DNA of 64,000 nucleotides. Origin: Clostridia bacterium. Lineage in GTDB: Bacteria; Bacillota; Clostridia; Oscillospirales; RGIG577. Location: the NCBI GenBank assembly GCA_017405765.1, contig JAFQZS010000018.1, forward strand, positions 32,864 to 96,863. The letters run 5' to 3'. A program made the translations under genes and the position numbers. Below the pieces are notes generated by a model. It saw only the letters and a list, made by a program, of their open reading frames with translations. It had not been told where the DNA came from and made no database searches. Positions 56,378 to 64,000 of the stretch are shown in pieces; position 1 is the first letter of the stretch; every line of letters begins with the position of its first letter.

Positions 56378-57661
56378 TTACTTTATCACTGTCACGCCGC
56401 CCATATACGGCACAAGCGCTTCGGGAACGGTCACACTGCCGTCGGCGTTCTGATAATTCTCCAAAATTGCGGCCACGGTGCGTCCCACTGCAAGGCCCGA
56501 GCCATTAAGCGTATGCACGAGCTTCGCCTTATCCTTCGGCGAATCCTTGTAGCGTATAGCCGCACGGCGCGCCTGGAAGTCCTCGAAGTTCGAGCAGCTC
56601 GAGATCTCAACGTAATTCTTATACGACGGCATGAATACCTCGATATCATACGTCATTGCCGACGAGAATCCGAGATCGCCCGCGCAGAGGCGCACTACTC
56701 TGTAAGGCAGCTTCAATATATCGAGCATCTCGGCGGCGTCGTTAGTAAGCTGCTCGAGCGCCTCATAAGACGTCTCCGGCTTAACGAAGTGTACGAGCTC
56801 AACTTTATTGAACTGGTGCTGGCGGATAAGGCCGCGCGTGTCGCGTCCGGCGCTGCCTGCCTCAGCTCTGAAACAAGCGGAATACGCGCAGTAGCGTATC
56901 GGCAGGTCGGCGCCGCTTAGGATCTCGCTCCTGTGCAGATTCGTCACCGGCACCTCCGCCGTCGGAATGAGGTAGTAATTCAGGTTCTCAAGCTTGAACA
57001 TATCCTCTGCGAACTTCGGAAGCTGTCCCGTGCCCAGCATCGAGTCGCCGTTTACAATAAACGGCGGGAATATCTCCTTATAACCCTGCTTCATCGCGTG
57101 AGTGTCCATAAAAAAGTTGATCACGGCTCTCTCGAGACGTGCGCCAAGCCCGCTGTATACGGTAAAGCGGGCGCCGGATATCTTTGCGGCCACTTCGGCG
57201 TCGAAGAGGCCCAGATCTGTGCCGATGTCCCAGTGCGCCTTAGGCTCAAAATCAAATACTCTTACCGGTACATCTGATTTCCTTATCTCCAAATTTTCCG
57301 ACGAATCTCGTCCGGGCGGCACGAGCGGCGAGGGAATGTTGGGTATCTCGTAAAGCGCCTCCTGAAGCTTTGCCTCGCAGTCTCGTATTTCATCATCCAG
57401 CTTCTTAATTTCATCGGAGAGCTCCTTCATTTCGGCAAAAATGGGAGCCGTGTCGCGTCCTTCCTTCTTATATTTCGGTATTTCCTTCGATACTTTGTTC
57501 TGCCTCTGCTTCATTTCGTCGGCGCGCGCGATAAGATCGCGGCGGCGCGAATCAAGATCAGTGATTATGCTTACGTCAAATTCCTTGCCGCGCACTTTGA
57601 GCGCAGCCTTCACTCTGTCGATATCCTCACGAAAAACTTTTATGTCCAGCATTTCAGACAC
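56378..57661 (-). CDS. serS: Seryl-tRNA synthetase
   Basis: 427 residues. N-terminal coiled-coil arm (about 25-105), then class-II motifs: motif 2 [20 protein letters not shown] and motif 3 [17 protein letters not shown]. It charges tRNA-Ser. It lies 14 bp after parB, a common clostridial arrangement. No T-box was seen. Confidence 0.96.
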   Translation of the reverse strand: MSEMLDIKVFREDIDRVKAALKVRGKEFDVSIITDLDSRRRDLIARADEMKQRQNKVSKEIPKYKKEGRDTAPIFAEMKELSDEIKKLDDEIRDCEAKLQEALYEIPNIPSPLVPPGRDSSENLEIRKSDVPVRVFDFEPKAHWDIGTDLGLFDAEVAAKISGARFTVYSGLGARLERAVINFFMDTHAMKQGYKEIFPPFIVNGDSMLGTGQLPKFAEDMFKLENLNYYLIPTAEVPVTNLHRSEILSGADLPIRYCAYSACFRAEAGSAGRDTRGLIRQHQFNKVELVHFVKPETSYEALEQLTNDAAEMLDILKLPYRVVRLCAGDLGFSSAMTYDIEVFMPSYKNYVEISSCSNFEDFQARRAAIRYKDSPKDKAKLVHTLNGSGLAVGRTVAAILENYQNADGSVTVPEALVPYMGGVTVIK

Positions 57662-57675
57662 TCCCTTATTTTATA

Positions 57676-58554
57676 TTAAAGATTTTTATTTAAAAAATAC
57701 GATATAAGTCCTTCAAGATCTTCGTTATCGTAATATTCCAGCGTTATATGACCACGCTTGCCCTTATGCGTTATCTTAACGCGCCTCCCCAGCGTCTGTG
57801 AGATCTCACGTTCCGTCTGTTCAAGATACAGCCTAACGTCCGATTTATGCTCCGGCTCCTTTTTCGGCTCCTGCATCGCGCGTACAAGCTTTTCTGTCTG
57901 TCTTACGCTCAATTCTTCTTTTATTATCCGCTTTGCCGCTGCGCTTGCGCCGTCTCCGAGCGCCGCGATCGCCTTTGCGTGTCCCGCCGTAAGCTGACCC
58001 TCTCGCACCGCCTCAACGACGTCATCGGGCATCGACAGAAGCCTCAGCGCGTTTGCAACTGCGGGACGCGATTTCCCCACGGCCCGCGCAGTTTCCTCCT
58101 GCGTAAGCCCGTATTCGCGCGACAGCGTGAGGTATCCTTCAGCCTCTTCTATGGGATTTAAGTCCTCGCGCTGCAGATTTTCTATGAGCGACAGCTCGGC
58201 CGCCTTTGCATCGTCAACGTCGAGCACTATAACGGGCACCTCGCCGACGCCTGCCATGCGCGCCGCGCGCCATCTACGTTCGCCTGCAATGATCATATAA
58301 GAATCTCCCGAAGGACGTACGATGAGCGGCGTGATCACCCCGTGCTGCGCTATCGAAGAAGCAAGCTCCTCTAAGCTTTCCCTCTCAAACGTCTTGCGCG
58401 CCTGCTTGGGATTCGGCTCGATCTGTGAAAGCGGCAGCTTTTTCGGCGTGTCGGCGCGGCTTTTTTCGTTTACCATGCTCTCTATGAATTCAGCCTGTAC
58501 CGAATCGCCGAACAACGAGTCAAATCCGCCTAAACCGCTTTTTTTCCTACTCAT
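57676..58554 (-). CDS. parB: Chromosome-partitioning protein ParB (Spo0J)
   Basis: 292 residues. Arginine patch GERRWRAARMAG for CTP binding, helix-turn-helix LTQEETARAVGKSRPAVANALRLL, and a C-terminal dimer domain. It binds the parS sites and loads SMC near the origin. It overlaps parA by 4 bp. Confidence 0.95.
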   Translation of the reverse strand: MSRKKSGLGGFDSLFGDSVQAEFIESMVNEKSRADTPKKLPLSQIEPNPKQARKTFERESLEELASSIAQHGVITPLIVRPSGDSYMIIAGERRWRAARMAGVGEVPVIVLDVDDAKAAELSLIENLQREDLNPIEEAEGYLTLSREYGLTQEETARAVGKSRPAVANALRLLSMPDDVVEAVREGQLTAGHAKAIAALGDGASAAAKRIIKEELSVRQTEKLVRAMQEPKKEPEHKSDVRLYLEQTEREISQTLGRRVKITHKGKRGHITLEYYDNEDLEGLISYFLNKNL

Positions 58555-59330
58555 TTCATGTCACCGCCTTCATTTTTCCTTATTACCTCACGCGCAAGCT
58601 CTGCGTATGCATATGCGCCTTTCGAAGTCCTGTCGTATTGAAATATCGACATGCCGTGACTCGGCGCTTCGCTCAGCCGCACATTGCGCGGTATCACAGT
58701 TTTATATACCTTCGTCTTGAAAAGGCGCTTTACCTCGTCGGTGACCTGTATTGTAAGGTTAGTGCGGCCGTCATACATGGTCAGCAGTATCCCTTCAAGC
58801 GCAAGCTCTGGGTTCAGCGCCCGCTTTACGCGTGCTATCGTATTTGTAAGATGCGCCAATCCCTCAAGTGCATAGAATTCGCACTGTATCGGTATGAGCA
58901 CGCTGTCGCTGGCAATAAGACAATTCAAGGTAAGCAGCCCTAGCGAAGGCGGGCAGTCTATTATAATATAGTCATAATCGCCGCGCACTTCCGAAAGTGA
59001 ATCTTTTAAGATAAATTCGCGCTTCTCACGACTCACAAGCTCTATCTCGGCTCCGGCCAGATCCATCGTCGCCCCGGCGGCAAACAAATCGCTCGACGCT
59101 GTTTTGCATATTACTTCACTTATCGGTATGCCGTCCGCAACAACATCGTACATCGATCGCTCCAGCGTACGCTTGTCCACTCCGACGCCGCGCGTGGCGT
59201 TGCCCTGCGGGTCCATATCTATGAGCAGCGTTTTCTTTTTTTGTCCGGCAAGTCCCGCTGCAAGGTTTACAGCCGTCGTCGTCTTGCCTACGCCGCCCTT
59301 CTGATTGGCAATGGCTATGATCCTGCTCAT
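58551..59330 (-). CDS. parA: Chromosome-partitioning ATPase ParA (Soj)
   Basis: 259 residues from ATG 59330 (GAGGGGGG upstream), matching the family start MSRIIAIANQKGGVGKTT. The deviant Walker A KGGVGKTT and IIDCPPSLGLL are intact. A longer in-frame reading to 59762 is translation of the 129-bp repeats and is not protein. With ParB it segregates origins and in sporulating bacteria affects DnaA and Spo0A. Confidence 0.95.
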   Translation of the reverse strand: MSRIIAIANQKGGVGKTTTAVNLAAGLAGQKKKTLLIDMDPQGNATRGVGVDKRTLERSMYDVVADGIPISEVICKTASSDLFAAGATMDLAGAEIELVSREKREFILKDSLSEVRGDYDYIIIDCPPSLGLLTLNCLIASDSVLIPIQCEFYALEGLAHLTNTIARVKRALNPELALEGILLTMYDGRTNLTIQVTDEVKRLFKTKVYKTVIPRNVRLSEAPSHGMSIFQYDRTSKGAYAYAELAREVIRKNEGGDMK

Positions 59331-59343
59331 TTTCGCCCCCCTC

Positions 59344-59747
59344 TTTACGCGGATATTATACCTCAAGCAAAAGCGCTTGCTTGCAAGGGTATTTTTGCGC
59401 CGTGATTCAATAAAGCGTGCCATGCGTGAGTATGGCCGGCGCGTGCGCGCCGAAAGGCTGCCTTGTGCAGACTTTACGCGAATATTATACCTCAAGCAAA
59501 AACGCTTGCTTGCAAGGGCATTTTTGCGCCGTGATTCAATAATGCGTGCCATGCGTGAGTATGGCCGGCGCGTACGCGCCGAAAGGCTGCCTTGTGCAGA
59601 CTTTACGCGAATATTATACCTCAAGCAAAAACGCTTGCTTGCAAGGGCATTTTTGCGCCGTGATTCAATAATGCGTGCCATGCGCGAGTATGGCCGGCGC
59701 GTGCGCGCCGAAAGGCTGCCTTGTGCAGACTTTACGCGAATATTATA
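59344..59747. repeat. Three and a bit tandem 129-bp units in the parA leader
   Basis: Units begin TTTACGCG at 59344, 59473 and 59602; a fourth, 17-bp partial begins at 59731. Period exactly 129 bp. Copies differ by only a few bases. Each unit has a GCCGGCGCG/CGCGCCG palindrome, CTTGCTTGCAAG, and a TATAAT on the minus strand. Confidence 0.95.
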
Positions 59748-59769
59748 GCACATTTGCCCCATTATTCAA
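59742..59769 (-). promoter_or_regulatory. Promoter of parAB-serS
   Basis: Minus strand TTGAAT (59769-59764), 16 bp, TATAAT (59747-59742). Transcripts from here would carry about 400 nt of repeats before parA; the repeat copies keep the TATAAT but not the -35. Confidence 0.6.
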
Positions 59770-59789
59770 GCTTTTTGCCTAAAGTCGTA

Positions 59790-59805
59790 TGTTTCACGTG
59801 AAACG
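59790..59805. promoter_or_regulatory. parS site, one mismatch
   Basis: TGTTTCACGTGAAACG, one base off the parS consensus, 20 bp upstream of the parA promoter. Confidence 0.85.
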
Positions 59806-59859
59806 CCCGGCGCGCACTCGCACCGGGCGGATAAATGGTAAAGTATGTTGCATGAGAGA

Positions 59860-59875
59860 TGTTTCACGTGAAACA
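59860..59875. promoter_or_regulatory. parS site, perfect
   Basis: TGTTTCACGTGAAACA, the exact ParB-binding palindrome, directly next to the noc stop codon. Confidence 0.95.
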
Positions 59876-60700
59876 TCAGCGCAGACGTTTCTTCATGCGA
59901 ATGACATATTCTATCATATCGTCATCTTCGCTTTTTTCGGAAGAGATAAGCATCCCGGAGCGTTCGATCGCGTCAAGTGCTCCGTTTATCGTATTCACAA
60001 AAATGCGCGCGTCACGGTAGAGTCCTACAGGCTTTTTAGACGGCTGCTTCTCTTTGTGCAATGAAACGCTGAGGCGCTGATTTATAAGTGCCTCAGTCTG
60101 AGCCGCCGAAAGGCTGCGCTCAATAACCGCAGCCAAAACGGTAAGCCTAGCAGCCTCATCCGGAAGTCTTAAAAGTGCCCGCGCATGACGCTCGCTTAGG
60201 CCGTGCTCCGCAATTCTATCTTTTATCTCCGGCGAAAGACGAAGCAGGCGCAGCTTGTTTGCAACTGTCGATTGTTTTCGTCCTATTCTGGCCGCCGCCT
60301 GCTCCTGTGTAAGGCGGTAGCGTTTCATAAGCTTGTCTATCGCCTGCGCCTCTTCAAAAAATGAGAGATCCTGACGCTGTATGTTTTCAACGAGCGAGAT
60401 TATCGCGCTTTCCTCGCTGTCGATCTCCTTTACGATGCAGGGAACGCGCTCAAGCTGGGCAAGACGCGCTGCCTGAAGCCTGCGCTCGCCGGCGATGAGC
60501 TCATACTTAACAGGCGAAACGCGGCGTACACAGAGCGGCTGTATAACGCCGTGCATACGTATGCTGTGCGCAAGCTCGATGAGAGATTTTCTGTCAAAAT
60601 TGCGGCGCGGCTGATCCGGATTAGGGTGTATCATATTCACATCGATCTCACATATGCGCTTTTTCTTCTCTTTTTGCACAGCTTTTGAAAATTTGAGCAT
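59876..60700 (-). CDS. noc: Noc-like ParB-family nucleoid occlusion protein
   Basis: 274 residues from ATG 60700 (GGAGG upstream; the ORF opens further upstream without a site). ParB/Noc N-terminus with ELIAGERRLQAARLAQ, then helix-turn-helix LTQEQAAARIGRKQSTVANKLRLL. Its place ahead of parA matches noc in Bacillota. Noc binds its own sites and keeps the division septum off the nucleoid. Separating Noc from ParB needs a tree. Confidence 0.85.
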   Translation of the reverse strand: MLKFSKAVQKEKKKRICEIDVNMIHPNPDQPRRNFDRKSLIELAHSIRMHGVIQPLCVRRVSPVKYELIAGERRLQAARLAQLERVPCIVKEIDSEESAIISLVENIQRQDLSFFEEAQAIDKLMKRYRLTQEQAAARIGRKQSTVANKLRLLRLSPEIKDRIAEHGLSERHARALLRLPDEAARLTVLAAVIERSLSAAQTEALINQRLSVSLHKEKQPSKKPVGLYRDARIFVNTINGALDAIERSGMLISSEKSEDDDMIEYVIRMKKRLR

Positions 60701-61020
60701 ATCTTTTCCTCCGAAAACGAGCATATTTGCCTTACAATTATATTGTTCCATATAATTCCATATTTTGCAAGCTCTTTTCGCCGCAAATTTCGACATGCGA
60801 TATAGTGCGGCAAAATGCAGATAAGTTGCTGACCCTGAAAAAATTTGCTTTTGAGAATTTACCTTGGGTTTTAATGAAGTAAAACGGGCGCCGCGCTAAG
60901 AACGATCCTCTGTTCAAAACAGTTATTTACGCGTATTATTCTGAATCTTTAAAGCATTTAAGCTTAGTTCGTCAACCTTCTTAAGATTGCTGCAATAACT
61001 GCGGTATCAAAATATAATAA
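60701..61020. other. Intergenic region with likely noc promoter
   Basis: A TATAAT on the minus strand lies near 60735 in an AT-rich stretch. The remaining ~270 bp hold no gene, RNA or repeat that I recognise. Confidence 0.4.
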
Positions 61021-61061
61021 AAGAGTCTGACGCCTGCCAAGCACAAGCGCCAGACTCTTTC
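61021..61061 (-). terminator. Terminator of the radical SAM gene
   Basis: AAAGAGTCTG / CAGACTCTTT stem; minus-strand continuation TTTTATTATATTTT. Confidence 0.8.
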
Positions 61062-61136
61062 GGTCTGTCTGATTTAAAACTATATCTGACTTTTACGGCA
61101 CACTTAAATTGGGCCGTGTTTAATGTATTTATTAAA

Positions 61137-62543
61137 TTATCTTTCTCTCGGATTCGGACGCATAGCGTCATTGGCGTCCATAGCCGCATATTCCTCAAGA
61201 GTCTTCTGCCAAAGTCTGTCCGCAACGGGAGCCCACAGCTCTGCAGGCTTCTTGCACTTTGCACACAGGTCGGATACGTCCTCCGGATGCAGAGCCTCGG
61301 TCGAATGCGCGCCGGAAGCCTTTACCATACGCTCGAGCTCGGTCGGATTGTCAAACATCGGGCAGGGACGGTGATGGTTCTCGTTGAACGGCTGTCCCTG
61401 ACGATACTGCATAAAGAGCGGGTTCTTATAAGCCTCGAGCAGCGTGTGCTCGTGTATATTAGTGTCGGAGTAGTGAATGAACGCGCAGGGCTCGATATCG
61501 CCGTTCGCATTAATATGCAGATAGTAACGTCCGCCTGCGATGCAGCCCTTGATGTACTGACCGTCGTTCCAGAAGTCGAGTGTGAAGAGCTTCTTCGTGT
61601 TTCTGAACTCGCGTACGCGGTGGAACATATACTCACGCTGCTCGGGAGTTGCTATAAGGTCAATGCTTGCATCTGCGCCTACGGGCATATAAGTGAAGAA
61701 CCAGCAGAACATAGCGCCCTTGTCTATCATCCAGTCGTAATATTCCTCAGAACCGATAACGTCGGTGTTGTATCTCGTGTAGCAGCACGATACGCCGAAG
61801 GGAAGCTGCTTTTCCTTTAAGAGATCCATTGCGCGCGATACGGCCTGGAACGTGCCCTTGCCGCGGCGGCTGTCGGTAGCTTCCTCAAAGCCCTCGACGC
61901 TTATAGCGGGGATAAAGTTCTTGACTCTCAGCATCTCGTTGCAGAAATCCTCGTCGATGAGCGTGCCGTTGGTGAACGAAAGGAACATGCACTCGTTATG
62001 CTTCTCGCAAAGACGGAGTATATCCTTCTTTCTCGTGAGCGGCTCGCCGCCGGAGAAGATGTACATGAAGGTGCCAAGCTCCTTGCCCTGCTCAACTATG
62101 CTGTCGAGCGTCTCGTAGCTCATGGACATGGTGTGTCCGTATTCGGCAGCCCAGCAGCCGGTGCACTTTAAGTTGCACGCGGAGGTGGGGTCCATAAGAA
62201 TTGCCCACGGGATATTGCAGTCGTGCTCGGCCATAGCCTTCTTCTGACGCTGCGTACCTATCGCGGTCGCGTGGATAATGAAGTTTTCAAAGAACTTGCG
62301 TCTTACTTCGGGATGTATTCTGTCGCTCCAGAAGTCCAAAATAAGCTGATACCAGTTGGAGCTGGGATCGTTTACGATCTTTTTGAACATTTTGAGCTGC
62401 TTTTCGATATCGCCGCCCTTACCTACGACTTCTACCCATTTCAATATCTTGTGCATGTTTTCTTCGGGATTGGAATCAAAGTAATCCAACACTCTGTTGA
62501 TACCAAAAGCCTGAAGCGACTCAAAGAAATTCCTGTTTGCCAT
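61137..62543 (-). CDS. Radical SAM/SPASM-type enzyme
   Basis: 468 residues. A helical N-terminal domain (about 1-110) precedes the SAM core: CNLKCTGC gives Cys123, Cys127 and Cys130, GGEPLTR at 165-171 binds SAM. The C-terminus has added cysteines (GCIAGG, EPCAFIHYSD, RPCPMFDNP, LCAKCKKP), as in SPASM or twitch auxiliary-cluster enzymes. Substrate unknown; no peptide precursor is seen nearby. CGGAGG before ATG 62543. It faces a paralogue without the cysteines. Confidence 0.88.
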   Translation of the reverse strand: MANRNFFESLQAFGINRVLDYFDSNPEENMHKILKWVEVVGKGGDIEKQLKMFKKIVNDPSSNWYQLILDFWSDRIHPEVRRKFFENFIIHATAIGTQRQKKAMAEHDCNIPWAILMDPTSACNLKCTGCWAAEYGHTMSMSYETLDSIVEQGKELGTFMYIFSGGEPLTRKKDILRLCEKHNECMFLSFTNGTLIDEDFCNEMLRVKNFIPAISVEGFEEATDSRRGKGTFQAVSRAMDLLKEKQLPFGVSCCYTRYNTDVIGSEEYYDWMIDKGAMFCWFFTYMPVGADASIDLIATPEQREYMFHRVREFRNTKKLFTLDFWNDGQYIKGCIAGGRYYLHINANGDIEPCAFIHYSDTNIHEHTLLEAYKNPLFMQYRQGQPFNENHHRPCPMFDNPTELERMVKASGAHSTEALHPEDVSDLCAKCKKPAELWAPVADRLWQKTLEEYAAMDANDAMRPNPRER

Positions 62544-62633
62544 AATATGTTGTCCTCCGTTAAATTAAGCATACTTATGCTATTCTATTTTTTATATTTG
62601 TCTTAAATATATCAAACCCATTTAAAAAAGTAA

Positions 62634-62658
62634 TTAGACAAGAAAGACTTTTGTCTAA
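62634..62658. promoter_or_regulatory. Inverted repeat in the divergent promoter region
   Basis: TTAGACAA and TTGTCTAA separated by 9 bp; a second inverted repeat TGTCA-N6-TGACA is at 62680-62695. Both could be operators for the divergent pair. Confidence 0.4.
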
Positions 62659-62707
62659 AAACTATACAAATCCGCGTTTTGTCAAAAAAATGACACGCCG
62701 ATTTATG

Positions 62708-62736
62708 TTGACACAACATATGATTTTTAATATTAT
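62708..62736 (+). promoter_or_regulatory. Promoter of the pseudo-radical-SAM gene
   Basis: TTGACA (62708-62713), 17 bp, TATTAT (62731-62736). Confidence 0.75.
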
Positions 62737-62768
62737 AAACTATATATCCTTAAAGGAGGATGCTTTTC

Positions 62769-63812
62769 ATGGATCTGCAGCATAAGATGCTCCGCTCCAC
62801 GATAGACGTGCTCATAAACAAAACTATCGTCGATATACAGAGCGACACGCACCGCAGCATACGAAATTTCATAGATCTGGGCGTTTATTTTGCCAAGGGC
62901 AAGAATCAAAAGCGCTTTTTTTTAAGAATGCAGTCCACGATACAGGACCCGCAGAATCCCTTCTATAAGCTCGTAAGCGATATGCTCGACAATATCGACA
63001 CTGATATCATAAAGTCGCTCGGGACAAATCTCGGCTGCTCGAGCTTCACATACGGTGTAAATACCATAAGAAAGAACGAGCCGCTGCTCGGCGTTCACAT
63101 CCCGCCGCTCGTTTTCCATATGCCGGGCGACGGTCCCGGGAAAGCCGGCGCGCTCAAACGAACAGGCGGCGTTATCGCCCAGGGAATGGAGCTCGGCGTA
63201 TATACTCATGCGTTTTATGTAAACTCGGATATGCAGCGTGCCCGCGACGTTTTCACGCTGGCCGGAGAATACGCGATATGCAGCTTTTTCATGCTGATCG
63301 AGCCGCAGCTCGTAACGGACGATTTTCTTTTGATGGCGCAGGGCGTGAACAATGTGATAATCTCAGTAAAAGCCGCGAAGGGCTGCGAAGACGAAGCCTG
63401 CGCCGCGTTTCGAAAGCTGCATGAGGCGCGTCTTATGTTCGGCTTTCACGCCGATTACGACGAGGACACGATGGACTACCTTTCCTCCGACGCTTTTCTC
63501 GACCCGTTCATCGAAACGGGCTGTTTCTTCGGCGGTTATATATACCGCGGTGAGAATAAGGCGGCGATCCCCGAAAAGATGCGCGACTTCGTGCGCCTTA
63601 TGCGCACGGGCGAGGGAAAGCCGATACTCCTTTTCGACTGGTTCGACGATCTGAATTATATTATAAAAGTAGTTTCGCCCGGCGGAGACCTTCTTATGAT
63701 AGACGACGGCGCAGATACGGCCCGTGCGCGCACCGCGCCCGACGAAAAGGCCGTGAAGATGGGCGAAAGGCCGCTTGAAGACGTATTGAAAGAGGTCATG
63801 CCCGAGCTTTGA
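62769..63812 (+). CDS. Radical-SAM-like protein lacking the cluster cysteines
   Basis: 347 residues from ATG 62769 (GGAGG at 9 bp; ATG 62760 abuts that site). Residues 30-120 align by eye, almost without offset, with the radical SAM protein next door: IQDPQNPFYKLVSDML against VNDPSSNWYQLILDFW, and IPPLVFHMPG against IPWAILMDPT. Where that protein has CNLKCTGC this one has no Cys; GGEP is replaced by VNSD. Later LVTDDFLLMAQGVNNVIISV pairs with LIDEDFCNEMLRVKNFIPAI. So the fold is kept and the chemistry lost. Function unknown. Confidence 0.8.
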   Translation: MDLQHKMLRSTIDVLINKTIVDIQSDTHRSIRNFIDLGVYFAKGKNQKRFFLRMQSTIQDPQNPFYKLVSDMLDNIDTDIIKSLGTNLGCSSFTYGVNTIRKNEPLLGVHIPPLVFHMPGDGPGKAGALKRTGGVIAQGMELGVYTHAFYVNSDMQRARDVFTLAGEYAICSFFMLIEPQLVTDDFLLMAQGVNNVIISVKAAKGCEDEACAAFRKLHEARLMFGFHADYDEDTMDYLSSDAFLDPFIETGCFFGGYIYRGENKAAIPEKMRDFVRLMRTGEGKPILLFDWFDDLNYIIKVVSPGGDLLMIDDGADTARARTAPDEKAVKMGERPLEDVLKEVMPEL

Positions 63813-63854
63813 TAAGCCTTCGCAGGCAGGTTACGACAAGAAAGAGAGGTTTTT

Positions 63855-63890
63855 ATGAAAGGCGGATTATCATATCAAGTGCAACAGTGA
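63855..63890 (+). pseudogene. Start of a gene apparently cut by the insertion element
   Basis: AGAGAGG, 5 bp, then ATG 63855 and MKGGLSYQVQQ before a TGA that lies in the element's left end. It is 42 bp after the pseudo-radical-SAM gene. Confidence 0.4.
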
Positions 63891-63895
63891 AAAAA

Positions 63896-63924
63896 AAGAC
63901 AACTCATGAGAAATCCGATATAAT
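63896..63924 (+). promoter_or_regulatory. Transposase promoter
   Basis: AAGACA (63896-63901), 17 bp, TATAAT (63919-63924). Confidence 0.65.
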
Positions 63925-63960
63925 GGTGAGTGACCAAACAAACCAAAAGGAGGATAACCC

Positions 63961-64000
63961 ATGAGCTGCTACCATCATTTTAACATAGAAGAAAGAGAAT
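63961..64000 (+). CDS. IS30-family transposase, N-terminal fragment
   Basis: Thirteen codons, MSCYHHFNIEERE, behind AAAGGAGGA. HxxxEERE at the start is the IS30 transposase opening. Cut by the window edge. Confidence 0.6.
   Translation, partial: MSCYHHFNIEERE

Larger units (their letters stand above)
63876..64000 (+). mobile_element. Left end of an IS30-like insertion sequence
   Basis: Terminal-repeat-like AAGTGCAAC near 63877-63885, then a promoter and transposase start. The exact boundary is not determined. Confidence 0.5.

Noticed and set aside
57662..57675. T-box leader for serS
   Set aside because: Only 14 bp separate serS from parB.
59344..59747. CRISPR array
   Set aside because: The units are directly adjacent and identical along their full length, with no spacers and no cas genes.
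59331..59762. N-terminal extension of ParA with a repeated 43-residue peptide
   Set aside because: The 129-bp unit is a multiple of three and lacks stops, so the frame stays open by chance; the family start and a strong ribosome-binding site are at 59330.

Overview
The window reads as chromosome from a spore-forming, Gram-positive anaerobe of the Clostridia (Bacillota) with moderately high GC. The evidence is the gene set: a SigI/RsgI pair, an SLH-anchored surface protein, Rex, the WalRK-YycHI signalling genes with WalJ and RlmH, the mother-cell protein BofA, a CotF-like coat protein, meso-diaminopimelate dehydrogenase, and a noc-parA-parB-serS cluster with parS sites. The par and wal genes suggest a position near the replication origin. 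I cannot name a species. I saw no rRNA, tRNA or CRISPR array.

Layout. 1-4 kb: the RsgI/SigI pair and a secreted carbohydrate-binding/SLH protein that has a SigI-type promoter and a 12-copy methionine-rich repeat. 4-6.2 kb: an aldo/keto reductase and an LtrA membrane protein. 6.2-12 kb (minus strand): aconitase, isocitrate dehydrogenase, rex and a CDF metal exporter in a row, with a flavin reductase upstream. 12.2-20 kb: a complete peptide ABC transporter, then a cupin, an M24 peptidase and a peroxiredoxin. 20-26.4 kb: walR-walK-yycH-yycI-murA. 26.5-31.4 kb (minus): glutamate dehydrogenase, a lipoprotein, Ddh, RlmH and WalJ. 31.6-40.3 kb (minus): a full arginine pathway argG-H-C-J-B-D-F plus a dCMP deaminase, with an ArgR-like box on the promoter. 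40.5-46.2 kb: endonuclease III, GlyA and a 1163-residue REC/GGDEF/EAL protein with three internal repeats. 46.4-50 kb: a leucine-rich-repeat protein with a damaged secretion signal, BofA, a CotF-like protein and three tandem paralogous small cysteine-motif proteins. 50-55 kb: a serine hydrolase, DtxR/MntR-like and TetR regulators, an AcoX/NAD-kinase-like protein and a metallo-beta-lactamase-fold protein. 55-60.8 kb (minus): three small probably sporulation-related genes, serS, parB, parA and noc. 61-64 kb: a radical SAM enzyme facing a paralogue that has lost the cluster-binding cysteines, then the edge of an IS30-like element.

How the parts fit. Central metabolism here makes 2-oxoglutarate (aconitase, IDH), which feeds glutamate dehydrogenase and then arginine; Rex could tie the first step to NADH. 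Wall growth is represented by WalRK, MurA, Ddh and possibly the wall-bound SLH protein. The most unusual items are the radical-SAM / pseudo-radical-SAM pair, the triplicated small cysteine proteins, the 129-bp repeats in the parA leader, and the SigI-type promoter of the surface protein.
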